The translations under genes and the position numbers were made by a program. The notes under the pieces were generated by a model that saw only the letters and a list, made by a program, of their open reading frames with translations, made no database searches and had not been told where the DNA came from. Of a stretch of DNA of 60,954 nt, positions 1 to 8,521 are shown one piece after another; position 1 is the stretch's first letter, and each line of letters starts with the position of its first letter. The stretch comes from Akkermansia muciniphila (GTDB lineage: Bacteria > Verrucomicrobiota > Verrucomicrobiia > Limisphaerales > BJHT01), in the NCBI GenBank assembly GCA_945861535.1, contig CAMAUZ010000045.1, positions 1-60,954 on the forward strand. The letters are read 5' to 3'.

Positions 1-51
1 GACACCGCTTTCTCACCGCCTGGCGCGTCCAATAGCGGTGTCGCGTCCGAC

Positions 52-103
52 TTGCCACCGCACTCCAAAATTCCCGCCCCCCCACACCCACGTTCAATCA
101 CAC
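52..103. repeat. dispersed intergenic repeat, copy 1
   Basis: A stretch beginning TTGCCACCGCACTCCAAAAT recurs almost unchanged at 32751-32802, including a C-run and a CACCCAC/ATCAC tail. Its first part, CACCGCACTCC, is also the outer end of the long palindrome at 2186-2372, so this looks like a half-element of the same family. Just upstream, positions 1-9 and 34-42 form a 9-bp inverted repeat (GACACCGCT/AGCGGTGTC). No gene is seen in 1-199. Confidence 0.6.
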
Positions 104-150
104 CCGCCGAGGTGACGAGGCGGAGCAACTCACGCGACGGGTGGGGCAAT

Positions 151-176
151 CCGCCTCCTCACGTCGGTGGCTACGG
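151..176. repeat. CGACGTGAGGAGG-family repeat
   Basis: CCTCCTCACGTCGGTGGCTA is one copy of a dispersed family. Other copies, on either strand, lie at 12182-12203, 19155-19177, 37841-37866, 40881-40900, 40932-40952 and 45231-45251. It lies just downstream of the stop codon of the minus-strand lytic transglycosylase. Confidence 0.6.
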
Positions 177-199
177 CGCGGCAGCGCACCCTGCGGCGG

Positions 200-781
200 T
201 CACTGACTGGGCCGCGACTGGACATTCGCACCCGCGCCCCAGCTGGCGTAGTGCCGCTGCCGACGGGCGATGGCCTCGATGTATTTGCGCGTGCCGGGGA
301 AGGTCATCTGCTGAAGGAATACCGCGCTGTTGGTGGCGGCCGCGCCGGTGTTCCAGCGCAGGACGTGGCCGCGACCGGCGTTGTAATCCGCCAGCGCATA
401 GGCAACGGCGTTATCGGTTTGGGGATAACGGCGCAGCAGCTTCCGCAGATACCAGGTGCCGGCCAGCGTGTTGGTGGCGGGGTCGAGGAGGTGTTCGGCT
501 TGGAATTGATCGAGCCGCTCGGCCTCGGCCCATTCGCGCGCGGCGGTCTCGGTGATCTGCATCAGGCCGATTTCGCCCGCGCGTCCCCGCACGCGGGGAT
601 TGAAACGGCTCTCACGCCAGACCACGGCCTTCACCAACGCGGCATCCACGCCGTAGCGACGCGCCGCCGCGAGGATCGGCCCGTCCTGATGGTGCTCGCG
701 CCAGTCGTAGTAAAGCCACGCGCCCAACCCGCCGAGCAGCAGCCCGGCGAGCACGACGACGAGCCATTTCACGCGCGACAC
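200..781 (-). CDS. membrane-anchored lytic transglycosylase, SLT domain
   Basis: A Slt-type soluble lytic murein transglycosylase domain, which cleaves the MurNAc-GlcNAc bond of peptidoglycan. Seen in the sequence: the catalytic WRESRFNP block, the GEIGLMQITE block and a later ALADYNAGRG block, which are the three hallmark regions of the family. I chose the GTG start at 781 because it directly precedes a transmembrane anchor (KWLVVVLAGLLLGGLGAWLY); the frame stays open to an ATG at 910, which would add an arginine-rich leader and overlap the divergent gene's upstream region. About 193 residues. It probably acts on the periplasmic side, anchored in the inner membrane. It is divergent from the sulfite-oxidase-like gene at 936, so the promoters of both must lie in 782-935. 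Confidence 0.85.
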   Translation of the reverse strand: MSRVKWLVVVLAGLLLGGLGAWLYYDWREHHQDGPILAAARRYGVDAALVKAVVWRESRFNPRVRGRAGEIGLMQITETAAREWAEAERLDQFQAEHLLDPATNTLAGTWYLRKLLRRYPQTDNAVAYALADYNAGRGHVLRWNTGAAATNSAVFLQQMTFPGTRKYIEAIARRQRHYASWGAGANVQSRPSQ

Positions 782-935
782 GGCGGGGTTGTAGGGGCTT
801 TCGACGGGAAGCTCAATGCGGGAGCGCGCGCGACCGTTCCGGCGGATTTGCGGATAGTCCGCTCCGTTCCGGACTGATTCGCGATTGTGCATTTCCGTCA
901 CCCGGTTCACGTTCCGCGGAAATCAGCCACATTTT

Positions 936-2099
936 ATGAAGACTCCCACGCCCCGTGTCTCCCGTCGCAGTTTGATCAAAGGCACCGTCGCGTTCGCCGC
1001 GTATGCCTTCGCCCAGGCTCCGTTGTCCGTGTTTGGTTTTGGCGAGCCGGAGGAGGGCGCGACGCCGGTCGCGTTTCTCGATCCGCTCCCCAAGAATCCC
1101 AACCGCCCGATGGTGCAATGGGAGGAACTCAAGAGCTGGGTCACGCCCAACGAGCAGGTGTATGTCGTGAGCCACTACGGCACGCCCGCCGTGGACGCGG
1201 CCAAGTGGAAGCTCGAACTGGGCGGGATGATCGAGAAGCCGAAGACGTTCACGCTCGCGGAACTCCAGCAGCGGCCCTTCAAGGAGAGCCTCGCCACGCT
1301 GGAATGCGGCGGCAGCGGCGCGAGCAAAACCTTCATGGGCGCGGTCGCCAACGTGCGCTGGGGCGGCACGCCGCTCGCGCCGTTGCTGAAGGAGTGCGGG
1401 ATCAAGGCGCGCGGCATCGAGGTCGTGTTCTTCGGCGGCGACGAGAAAAAGGAGAAGGTGCGCGACCAGGAGTTCGACATGCGTTTCTCGCGCAGCCTGT
1501 CGTTGAGCGACGCGATGCAGGACAAGATTCTGCTGGCTTGGCAGATGAACGGTAAACCGCTGACCAAGGAGCACGGCTTCCCGCTGCGGCTCGTCGTGCC
1601 CGGCTGGTATGGCATCGCGTGGGTGAAGTGGCTCTCGCGCATCGAGGTGCAGGACCGGCGGTTCATGAGCAAATACATGGGGCGCGAATACGTGACCATC
1701 CGCGGTGAAGAGCGCGACGGGCATCTGCTCTATCGCGAGACCTCCGTCAGCTACATGAACGTGAAGAGCATCGTGGCGCGCGTTTTTCGGCTGAAGGACG
1801 GCACCCTGCGCGTTCTCGGCGCGGCGTGGACGGACGGCACGCCGCTGCAGTCGGTGGAACTCAAAATCGACGGCACCGCGTGGCAGCCGGTGAAGCTCGA
1901 TGAACGCGAGCGCTCGGAGTACTCGTGGACGTTTTGGTCTTTCGATTGGAAAGGCGCCGCGCCCGGCGAACACACGCTCGTCTCGCGTGCAACGGATGCG
2001 AACGGCACGGTGCAGCCGGCCGAAGATGATCCGCGCATCAAGCTCAAGAAAACGTACTGGGAGGCCAACCAGCAGTTCCCGCGGAAGATCAAGGTTTAA
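936..2099 (+). CDS. sulfite-oxidase-like molybdopterin enzyme, Tat-exported
   Basis: An oxidoreductase of the sulfite oxidase/SorA superfamily, 387 residues. The ATG at 936 is chosen because it starts a twin-arginine signal (SRRSLIKGT, then a hydrophobic stretch), implying export of a folded cofactor-loaded enzyme. The molybdopterin domain spans roughly residues 75-255; Cys124 in TLECGGSG sits where the Mo-ligating cysteine of the family lies. The C-terminal part (about 270-387) looks like the Mo-co dimerisation domain. No heme domain or partner cytochrome is seen nearby, so the electron acceptor is unknown. The CGGSG context differs from the commoner CAGN context, so the substrate may not be sulfite. 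The gene stands alone; the next gene downstream is on the other strand. Confidence 0.85.
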   Translation: MKTPTPRVSRRSLIKGTVAFAAYAFAQAPLSVFGFGEPEEGATPVAFLDPLPKNPNRPMVQWEELKSWVTPNEQVYVVSHYGTPAVDAAKWKLELGGMIEKPKTFTLAELQQRPFKESLATLECGGSGASKTFMGAVANVRWGGTPLAPLLKECGIKARGIEVVFFGGDEKKEKVRDQEFDMRFSRSLSLSDAMQDKILLAWQMNGKPLTKEHGFPLRLVVPGWYGIAWVKWLSRIEVQDRRFMSKYMGREYVTIRGEERDGHLLYRETSVSYMNVKSIVARVFRLKDGTLRVLGAAWTDGTPLQSVELKIDGTAWQPVKLDERERSEYSWTFWSFDWKGAAPGEHTLVSRATDANGTVQPAEDDPRIKLKKTYWEANQQFPRKIKV

Positions 2100-2110
2100 G
2101 GGTTTTTTTT

Positions 2111-2144
2111 AACCACGGATGGACACGGATGGACACGGATGGGG
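2111..2144. repeat. 12-bp tandem word repeat
   Basis: A tandem array of the 12-mer GGATGGACACGG (about 2.5 units, first unit degenerate) begins 12 nt after the stop of the molybdoenzyme gene, directly behind a T8 run at 2103-2110. A degenerate relative lies at 39397-39430. There is no coding potential. Confidence 0.7.
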
Positions 2145-2185
2145 AATGGCGCGTTTGGCCGCACAGCCAGAGGCGCGGCCGCTTT

Positions 2186-2372
2186 GGAGTGCGGTGACTT
2201 GTCACCGCTTTTGCGAGGCGACTTGTCGCCGTCGAACTGCGGCGGACGTCCGTGTGCGAGCGGGGCGTTCACGGCTCGCGCCAGCGGTGGCGGGTGGGCG
2301 TGATCGGACGCGTGCGGGCGTTTGACGGCGACAAGTCGCCTGCGCGAAAGCGGTGACGAGTCACCGCACTCC
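2186..2372. repeat. 187-bp long inverted repeat element
   Basis: Left arm 2186-2233 and right arm 2324-2372 are near-perfect reverse complements over 48 nt. Each arm contains smaller palindromes (GCGGTGACTTGTCACCGC and GGCGACTTGTCGCC). The outer end, GGAGTGCGGTG, matches the start of the repeats at 52 and 32751. The element is in the gap between convergent genes, where it could act as a bidirectional terminator or be a mobile palindrome. It carries no ORF of its own. Confidence 0.85.
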
Positions 2373-2438
2373 ATAGTTTCCGTGTCACGCGTCCACTGCC
2401 GCTCGGGTCCTCTCCAAACCGGCGCGGCCACGCGCGAA

Positions 2439-2585
2439 GGGGAGCGCACGCGGCCCGCGTGCCGGTTTGGGCGGCCCGCCCAAACCGTCGTTCCCTGATC
2501 TGCCTTAACTTCGGCGGGAAGAGGTTAGTGGAACGAGGTTTTCGGCGAGCCGCCGAAAACTGCACGCCAGCGGCGTGCGCTCCCC
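2439..2585. repeat. 147-bp composite palindromic element, copy A
   Basis: The element starts GGGGAGCGCACGCGG and ends GGCGTGCGCTCCCC, giving terminal inverted repeats. Inside are two perfect hairpins, GGTTTGGGCGG/CCGCCCAAACC type and TTTTCGGC/GCCGAAAA type, and a centre flanked by CGTTCC/GGAACG. Copies B (21989-22135) and C (47241-47387, inverted) are also exactly 147 bp. Confidence 0.85.
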
Positions 2586-2622
2586 AGGGACTCCGCGGCG
2601 GGACGCCGCTGATTGCATCCCC

Positions 2623-4050
2623 TCAAAACCGGCGTGGGAGGCGGAAATCTTCGTCGGTGGCGAGGCGGCTGTCGGGGGTGTTCAGGATCAGGACGGCGAG
2701 GGCGGTGGAGAAGACGGGGCCCATGGAGACGGTGTTTTGCGCGTTGCCGGGCGGGACGAGGATGGAGCCGTCGGCTTTCTGGTGATCGGCGATTTGCGTG
2801 GCGAGGCGGTGGGTTTGTTCGCGGGCGAGGGCGGTGGCGGTGGCGTCGTCGGGATCGCTGAACTTGAGGGCGCGGAGGCGGAAGTAGGAGGAGTAGAAAT
2901 AATTCGGGCCGGTCCAGGCGGGCGGATGTTTCGCCAGCCAGGTGAGATTTTTTCGACGCCAGTCTTCTTTCGCCGTGGGTGTGGTGGCGAGAACCCAGCC
3001 GCCGAGGGCGCTCATGAGTTCGACCGTGAGACCTTCGTTGTCCACGCTGAAGCCGCCGATCTGGCTCGAGTTGTCGGCTTGTTCCTTGAACGAGCCGAGC
3101 AGGAAGCTGGTGGCGCGGTCGAGATTGGCGGCGGGGATTTCGAGGCCGTGGGCGCGGGCGGTGCGGAGGGCGAGCAACGCCCAGCCGGTGGCGCGGCGGT
3201 CGTTGGGGCGGCCGAGTTTTCCCTCCATGCTCCAGCCGCCGCGCGAGGGGGAGGCGCTGCTGCGGTCCTGGAGTTGGAGCAGGTGACGGAGGCCGCGTTG
3301 GATGCGGTCGCCGGTGTCGGCGCGCTGCTCGGGCGCGGTCAAGCGGGCGTGGGCGTTGAGGAGGGCGGTGAGCGTGATGGCGTGGCTTTCGGTGGGGAAA
3401 AGTTCGTCGCCGAGGAAGCCGTCGGGGCGAGCGTCTTTGGCGAGGTAGGCGACGGCGCGGGCGGTGAGGGCGGCGGTGTTGGTGGGGGCGGAGGTGTCCG
3501 CGACGGAGAGGAGCGCGAGGAGGGCGAAGGCGCTTTTGAGGTGCGGCTGGGGACCGCCGAAGGAGCCGTCGGGTTGTTGCTGGGTGGCGAGGAAATTGAG
3601 GGCGGCGTGGAGCGTGGGGGCGGGGGCGGCGGGGGCGGCGGGGGCGCTGGCGCACGGAAGGAAGAGCGTGAAAATGAGGCCGATGGAGAAGCAGCGGCGG
3701 AGCCAGCCCAGCCGGGTGATTCCACTGGTGAGGAAGGTGGCTGCTGCGAATTTGGGCGCGCTGGGGTTTGCCTCGCCGTTCTCCCTCTCCCGCTGGGAGA
3801 GGGGACAGCCTCGGACGCGCTCGGTAGATTCAAGCGTCATGGTCTCCGAAGCCGCTGGCATTGGTTCGGGGACCGTCTTGCGTGTCCGAGAAACAGAGGC
3901 GCTGCGGGCCAATCGGACGCAGGAGATGGTTCTCCCTCTCCCGGCGGGAGAGGGCTGGGGTGAGGGGGAATGGTGCGAATTTGTCTGGCGGCTGCGGTCC
4001 GCTTGAATCTGCGGGAGGTTCATCAGCGGTGATTGGAGTTCGGTGCTCAT
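2623..4050 (-). CDS. secreted prenyltransferase/squalene-oxidase-repeat-like protein
   Basis: About 475 residues if the ATG at 4050 is used. That ATG overlaps the upstream gene's TGA (ATGA), suggesting translational coupling. The mature part has the repeated pattern of alpha/alpha-barrel proteins of the prenyltransferase and squalene-oxidase-repeat fold: repeats with LATQQQPDGSFGG, AKDARPDGFLG and ADHQKADGSIL motifs and helices ending in ALLAL. A signal-peptide-like stretch (CFSIGLIFTLFLPCASA) lies over 100 residues into the ORF. The region before it is translated from palindromic intergenic repeats, so the native start is probably an internal codon near 3710-3840. It is the last gene of the long minus-strand cluster. 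Substrate unknown; the fold alone does not prove an enzyme. Confidence 0.7.
   Translation of the reverse strand: MSTELQSPLMNLPQIQADRSRQTNSHHSPSPQPSPAGRGRTISCVRLARSASVSRTRKTVPEPMPAASETMTLESTERVRGCPLSQRERENGEANPSAPKFAAATFLTSGITRLGWLRRCFSIGLIFTLFLPCASAPAAPAAPAPTLHAALNFLATQQQPDGSFGGPQPHLKSAFALLALLSVADTSAPTNTAALTARAVAYLAKDARPDGFLGDELFPTESHAITLTALLNAHARLTAPEQRADTGDRIQRGLRHLLQLQDRSSASPSRGGWSMEGKLGRPNDRRATGWALLALRTARAHGLEIPAANLDRATSFLLGSFKEQADNSSQIGGFSVDNEGLTVELMSALGGWVLATTPTAKEDWRRKNLTWLAKHPPAWTGPNYFYSSYFRLRALKFSDPDDATATALAREQTHRLATQIADHQKADGSILVPPGNAQNTVSMGPVFSTALAVLILNTPDSRLATDEDFRLPRRF
3778..3954. repeat. pair of CCCTCTCCC palindromes inside a coding leader
   Basis: Two near-identical palindromes of the form TTCTCCCTCTCCCG-(N)-GGGAGAGGG occur at 3778-3804 and 3930-3954, the second followed by CTGGGGTGAGGGG. 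They are translated in frame as part of the N-terminal extension of the 2623-4050 gene (PLSQREREN and SPQPSPAGRGR). This looks like an intergenic repeat placed between coupled genes. Confidence 0.7.
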
Positions 4051-7000
4051 CGTTTCAGGTCGTTGAAGAGCTTTTGGAAATAGGTTTCGGTGCGGTCGGC
4101 GAAGGCGGCGGGGGGACGGGCGGTGCGGGCGCGGAGGAATTCCTGGGCGATGTGGGGCGGCAGGTTGAGCGAAGGGCCGGTGTCTTCCGGGAGGAGGTTG
4201 ATGCCTTTGTTGGCGCGGGATTCGCGGCCGAACTGGCGCGCGCGCAGCTCGCCGAGGACGGCGGTGGTGAGGGCGAGGTCGGCGCGGGCGGCTGCGTCGG
4301 TGGCTGGCGCGGCGGCGGCGGCGTGGTGGACTTTGCGGAGCCACATGAGTTCGGTGTCGCGCATGCGGGTGGCCCAGCGGCGGTCGAAGTTGTCCATGCC
4401 CGTGCGGATGGTCCAAAAAATCTTGGCGACGGCGGTCTGGTCGCGGCGATTGACGGAGCTGACGGTGCTGACGGGCGGCAGGCGGAGGGCGGTGCAGCGG
4501 GTGTTGAGTTCGCTCTCGACGGCGGTGCGCAGCGCGGCGAGGCGGCCGGTCCATGCGGGTGGAAGGGCGGCGGTGCGGCGGGCTTCGGGGAGGGCTTCGA
4601 GTTCGGCGAGGGCGTCGTTGAGTTCGGCGACGGTGGATTTTCCAGAGTCGTCGGCGAGCGAGGAGTGGAGAGATTTCAGCGCGGGCAGCAGCGTGGCGGG
4701 CGTGGCGCGGGATGCGTCGGGGGTGGCGAATTGCGCGGTCTGCGCGAGGGCCTTTTGCGCAGCGGTTTCTTTGGCGAGCAGGGCGGCGTTCGGAGCTTTC
4801 TTCAAATCGGCGAGTGCGGCGGCGCGGGCGGTGGCGTCGGGTTTTGCGAGCAGCTGCGCGGCGATTTGGAACTCGGCCTTGGTGCGCTCGGGGATGCCGG
4901 ACAATTTGTTCTCGATGAGGAAGCGGGGAAAATCGAAGTCGAGCGGCTGGCCGGCAACGGCGCGCTGGAGCAGGCCGGCTTGCACGCGCAACTGCGCGGC
5001 GAAGCCGCGCACGACGGGGCCGACGGTGGTGTAGCCCTGGACGGTGCGGATGTTGTAGCGGGTGTCGTAGCGGTAAACGACTTTGTCGTAGCCGCCCTGG
5101 CCGTTGACCATAAAGAGCAATTCGAGCAGGTGCCACGGCTCGGTGCGCGCCCAGTCGGCGGAGGCTTCGGTCGCGGCGAGAGTGCGGAGGAATTGCACGA
5201 GGCGGAAACTCATTTCGAGCAGGCGCGGCGCGGACTGGAGTTCCTCGGCTTCGATGGGGAAGCGCGCGAAGAACGCGGCGTGTTTGCCGGCGAGGTCGGG
5301 CTGGCGTTGGAAGTCGGCGTAGGCGGCGTCCACGGCGGCGGCGTGGGCGTCGTAGGCGTCGGCGAGCGTGAGGAGTTTTTTCCCGATGAGCGCGAAGTCT
5401 TGCGTGAGCTGCGGCTGGAGCGCGGTGAGTTGCTGGCGAGCGACGGGTTCAAGCTGGCGCGTGACGGCGGCGAGGCGGTCGGCGTGGACGCGTCCGGTGG
5501 GGCCGGTGAAGTCGCTGGTGAGCGCGGGTTGCAGGGCGGTGCGGAGAGATTCGGCGAGCGCGGGCGCGGCGCTGGTGCTCACGCCGCGGGCGAGGCGGTC
5601 GGCGAGGGCGAGGGCTTGTTCGCGGAGCCCGGCCTCGGCGTCGTCCTGCTGATCGGGTTGGAGGGCGAAGCGGCGGAGTTCGACATCGAGCAGGAGCGTG
5701 CGCCAGTCGCGCAGCAGGCGCTCGGTGAGGAGCCAGAGGTCGAGCGGTTCGGCGGGCGCGGTGAGGAGCGCGGCGGGCGCGGGCACGGTGTCGGTGAGCC
5801 AGGCGCGGCAGAGTTTCAGGTCGTCGAGCGGCGCGGTGCCGGCCTCGGATTCGCGGAGCGTGAGGAGGTCGGCGAGGGCGTGGAGGAACTGGCGTTTGGC
5901 AGGGGCGTTGGTGCGGGCGTGCTGCGCGATCTCGGCGACGGCGGTTTGCAGTTCGTCGCTGGCGGGCGGGGCGTGCGCGGCGAGGGCGCGCTCGAATTGC
6001 GTGAGGCGCTGGAGCAGTGGCGCGGTTTCCTTGGCGGCGAGCGCGGCCTCGAGGGCGGCGACGTCGTTGGTGAAACGCGCGGCGACGAGCGGATCGAGGC
6101 CGCGGGCATTGGTGATGATCGCCTTGGTTTCGTTTTGATAAAATTCGAGATTCGCCGTTTGCACTTCGGCGTTGGCTTTCTGCGTTTGCGCTTCGGAGCG
6201 GGCGAGGCGGAGGCGGATGCCGCGGAGTTTTTGCAGCAGCGTCTCGGGGGCGAAGCGGCGGGTCTCGGCATCAATGCCAGCGCGCCAGAGCGAGGCGAGG
6301 CGGACTTGATTGGTGAGGAGGGCGCGGGTCTCGGTGAGCGCGGCGGGGAGGTCCTGCGTGTCGCGCAGGCGCGGGCCGGCGGCGGGCACGTCGGGATGGC
6401 CGACGAGCGCGCGGCGCAGGCTGAGCGCGAGCGCGGTGGATTCGAGGAGGCGCTGCGGCCAGCCGCCGTGATATTGCTCGACGTAGAGCTGTTGCGCGGG
6501 CGCGGGGCGGGTGGCGCTTTGTTCGAGGAAACGCGCGAGGAGATTGCTTTGTGCGGCGGGCCAGGTGCGGCTCGAACCGGCGGCGGCTTCGAGAATTTTA
6601 GTTTGATTGAAGAGACCGCCGACGTGGCCGCCGTGCTGATTGGCCTGCGCCTGCACGGAGCGGAGGAAGGTGAGGCCGTTGGCGAAGCGCGTGGCGAAGG
6701 AATCGGATTCGAGGAAAATGCGGTAGGTGGGCGAGCGGACTTCCTGCCCTTTGGAGTCCACGGCGATGAGGGTGATCTCCATCGGGGAGCCGCCATAGAC
6801 GTAGTAGTTCATGCGCTGGAGGAGGCGCTGGCCGGTGAGTTGTTTCTGGCCGGCGGCGGGCGTGGCGAGGGCTTCTTCGCCGGCGAGATTTCCCGTGCGC
6901 GCGGAGCCGGCGACGGCCCAGTCCATGATGACGTCGCTCACGCCGAGGTCGTCCTCGACGGTGTATTGGAAGGCGAGGGTTTCGCCGGGGACGATGTAGG

Positions 7001-8405
7001 TGTCCGGCTCGAGGCCGGAAACGGTGAGGCGCGGCGGTGTGTCGCGGACCGGCTCGACGACGATGACGCGCTCGATGCCGGTGAGGCCGTTTTCGCCGGT
7101 GACGCGGAGGCGGAGGAGGCCGGGTTGGTCGAGTTTGAGGCGCAGCGTGGCCTGGTTGTTCTGGCGAATTTTCACGGGCAGCGAGCGGGTGCGCGGGGCA
7201 TCGGGCTTTTTCTCCGGCTGGCCCGTCGTGCCGGCGATGCGCTGGGCGGCAACGGCTTCGCGGGCGGACTTGGCGGCGGGGGCGTCGTCGCCGCGGGATT
7301 TGTCGAGGAGTTCGAAACTCGCGGTGAGGTCGCGGATGGGCTGGTCGCAGTCCACTTCAAAATCGATCTGGGCGTCTTCGAGGAGGCTGAGGCGGTCGCC
7401 TTTGAGCGGCTGGGCTTTGATTTCCGCGAGGCGGGCGTAGCCGGGGAAGCGCACGGTGTGGCGCACGGTGGTGATGCGAATGCGCGGTTGCACGGCGACG
7501 CGGAAGGTCTCGGTGAGGGCGTCGCCGGCGCGGATGCGGAAGGTCACGTCGTCGGTGAGCGCGCCGAGGCTGAAGGTCCAGGCGCGGCCGGCGCGGAGGA
7601 AATCTTGGGAGATGAGGCGTCCGTCGGGGCGGAGGATTTCGAGGCGGGGGGTGGGGGCGGGCACCGCGGCGGACGCGGTGGTGTTGGTGGTTTGGTTGCG
7701 GCGGGCGAGAGCGATGGAGAGGGCGAAGACGTCGTTTTCCAGCACGCGCCAGGCGGCGGCGGGGACGCGGCCATTTTCGGCGGTGTGTTGGTTGACGTTG
7801 AGGAAGTGGACTTGCGTGGTGCTGTCGCGCGGAAGGTTGGCCCAGGGATTCAGGAAGCGCTGCATGAGCAGGCGGAAGTTGAAATGCGAATTCGTGGCGA
7901 CGAGGGCAAGGGCGGCGAGGACGAGGGCGAGGAAGACCAGGCCGCGTTTGAGCGTGCGGGTGGGAACGATGGTGGTGGCGGCGGCGGGTGTGGTGTTGGC
8001 GTCGGTCTCGCGCAGGAGGCGGGCGACGAGTTCGGGCGAGGCGGGTTGCGTGGCGGTGGAGGCGGGTGAGGAGAGTTCGAGGGCGGTGGCCCAGCGGTCC
8101 TGATTTTGCGGGAGCGCGGCGTCGAGGCGGATGGCGATGGCACGCGGGGGTTCGCGACGGAGCAGCGCGCGCAGGATCAGGGGCAGGCAGATGGCGGCGG
8201 TCACGAGGACGAGCAGCAGGCCGGCGGCGCGGACGAGGACCGGCATTTCCACGAAGCGATCGGTGAGAAGGCTGGCGAGCGTGAGGAGGAGGACGGTGGC
8301 GATGCTGAAGCCGGCGAGCGCTCCGAGGGTGACGGCTTTGTGACGGTCGGCGTAGGCCGTGACGGCAGTGCGGACGGCAGCGGGGGTTTGCGGGGGGAAG
8401 TTCAT
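4047..8405 (-). CDS. very large membrane-anchored protein, DUF4175-like
   Basis: 1452 residues. Three hydrophobic segments lie near the N-terminus (about 25-48, 57-79 and 154-172), followed by a long alanine-, arginine- and glutamine-rich, mostly helical extracytoplasmic region. A predicted beta region lies around 230-520 (PFRVAVQP-like strands, ETLAFQYTVEDDLGVSD). Position and architecture match the large DUF4175-type proteins that commonly follow MoxR, DUF58 and VWA genes in Planctomycetes and Verrucomicrobia; the family name is from knowledge of that context, not from an alignment. No catalytic motif is recognised. It probably serves as a periplasmic scaffold for the MoxR-linked complex. 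Its TGA overlaps the next gene's ATG. 107 nt separate it from the gene upstream. Confidence 0.75.
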   Translation of the reverse strand: MNFPPQTPAAVRTAVTAYADRHKAVTLGALAGFSIATVLLLTLASLLTDRFVEMPVLVRAAGLLLVLVTAAICLPLILRALLRREPPRAIAIRLDAALPQNQDRWATALELSSPASTATQPASPELVARLLRETDANTTPAAATTIVPTRTLKRGLVFLALVLAALALVATNSHFNFRLLMQRFLNPWANLPRDSTTQVHFLNVNQHTAENGRVPAAAWRVLENDVFALSIALARRNQTTNTTASAAVPAPTPRLEILRPDGRLISQDFLRAGRAWTFSLGALTDDVTFRIRAGDALTETFRVAVQPRIRITTVRHTVRFPGYARLAEIKAQPLKGDRLSLLEDAQIDFEVDCDQPIRDLTASFELLDKSRGDDAPAAKSAREAVAAQRIAGTTGQPEKKPDAPRTRSLPVKIRQNNQATLRLKLDQPGLLRLRVTGENGLTGIERVIVVEPVRDTPPRLTVSGLEPDTYIVPGETLAFQYTVEDDLGVSDVIMDWAVAGSARTGNLAGEEALATPAAGQKQLTGQRLLQRMNYYVYGGSPMEITLIAVDSKGQEVRSPTYRIFLESDSFATRFANGLTFLRSVQAQANQHGGHVGGLFNQTKILEAAAGSSRTWPAAQSNLLARFLEQSATRPAPAQQLYVEQYHGGWPQRLLESTALALSLRRALVGHPDVPAAGPRLRDTQDLPAALTETRALLTNQVRLASLWRAGIDAETRRFAPETLLQKLRGIRLRLARSEAQTQKANAEVQTANLEFYQNETKAIITNARGLDPLVAARFTNDVAALEAALAAKETAPLLQRLTQFERALAAHAPPASDELQTAVAEIAQHARTNAPAKRQFLHALADLLTLRESEAGTAPLDDLKLCRAWLTDTVPAPAALLTAPAEPLDLWLLTERLLRDWRTLLLDVELRRFALQPDQQDDAEAGLREQALALADRLARGVSTSAAPALAESLRTALQPALTSDFTGPTGRVHADRLAAVTRQLEPVARQQLTALQPQLTQDFALIGKKLLTLADAYDAHAAAVDAAYADFQRQPDLAGKHAAFFARFPIEAEELQSAPRLLEMSFRLVQFLRTLAATEASADWARTEPWHLLELLFMVNGQGGYDKVVYRYDTRYNIRTVQGYTTVGPVVRGFAAQLRVQAGLLQRAVAGQPLDFDFPRFLIENKLSGIPERTKAEFQIAAQLLAKPDATARAAALADLKKAPNAALLAKETAAQKALAQTAQFATPDASRATPATLLPALKSLHSSLADDSGKSTVAELNDALAELEALPEARRTAALPPAWTGRLAALRTAVESELNTRCTALRLPPVSTVSSVNRRDQTAVAKIFWTIRTGMDNFDRRWATRMRDTELMWLRKVHHAAAAAPATDAAARADLALTTAVLGELRARQFGRESRANKGINLLPEDTGPSLNLPPHIAQEFLRARTARPPAAFADRTETYFQKLFNDLKR

Positions 8406-8450
8406 GGCGTCAGGTCGCGGGACGGAGCCGCCGGTAAGCCCGGCCGGATT

Positions 8451-8521
8451 TGGCAGGGGAATTGAGGGCAGGGGAATGGGAAAGGCTTTTCATCGCTTCA
8501 AATCGCATCGCATCACATCAC
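8451..8521. repeat. short word repeats between cluster genes
   Basis: GGCAGGGGAATTGAG is followed at once by GGCAGGGGAATGGG at 8451-8481. Then a CATCGC/CATCAC pentamer-like run (about 8488-8521) overlaps the stop codon of the 8513 gene. The same GGCAGGGGAAT word recurs at 19109-19140 and, inverted, at 31471-31503. Confidence 0.6.

Noticed and set aside
3861-8069. 1402-codon open frame on the plus strand over the DUF4175-like gene
   Set aside because: It is very rich in Gly, Glu, Ala and Val, as expected from the complement of a GC-rich coding strand, with no domain, signal or motif. The minus-strand frame has membrane segments and ATGA coupling.
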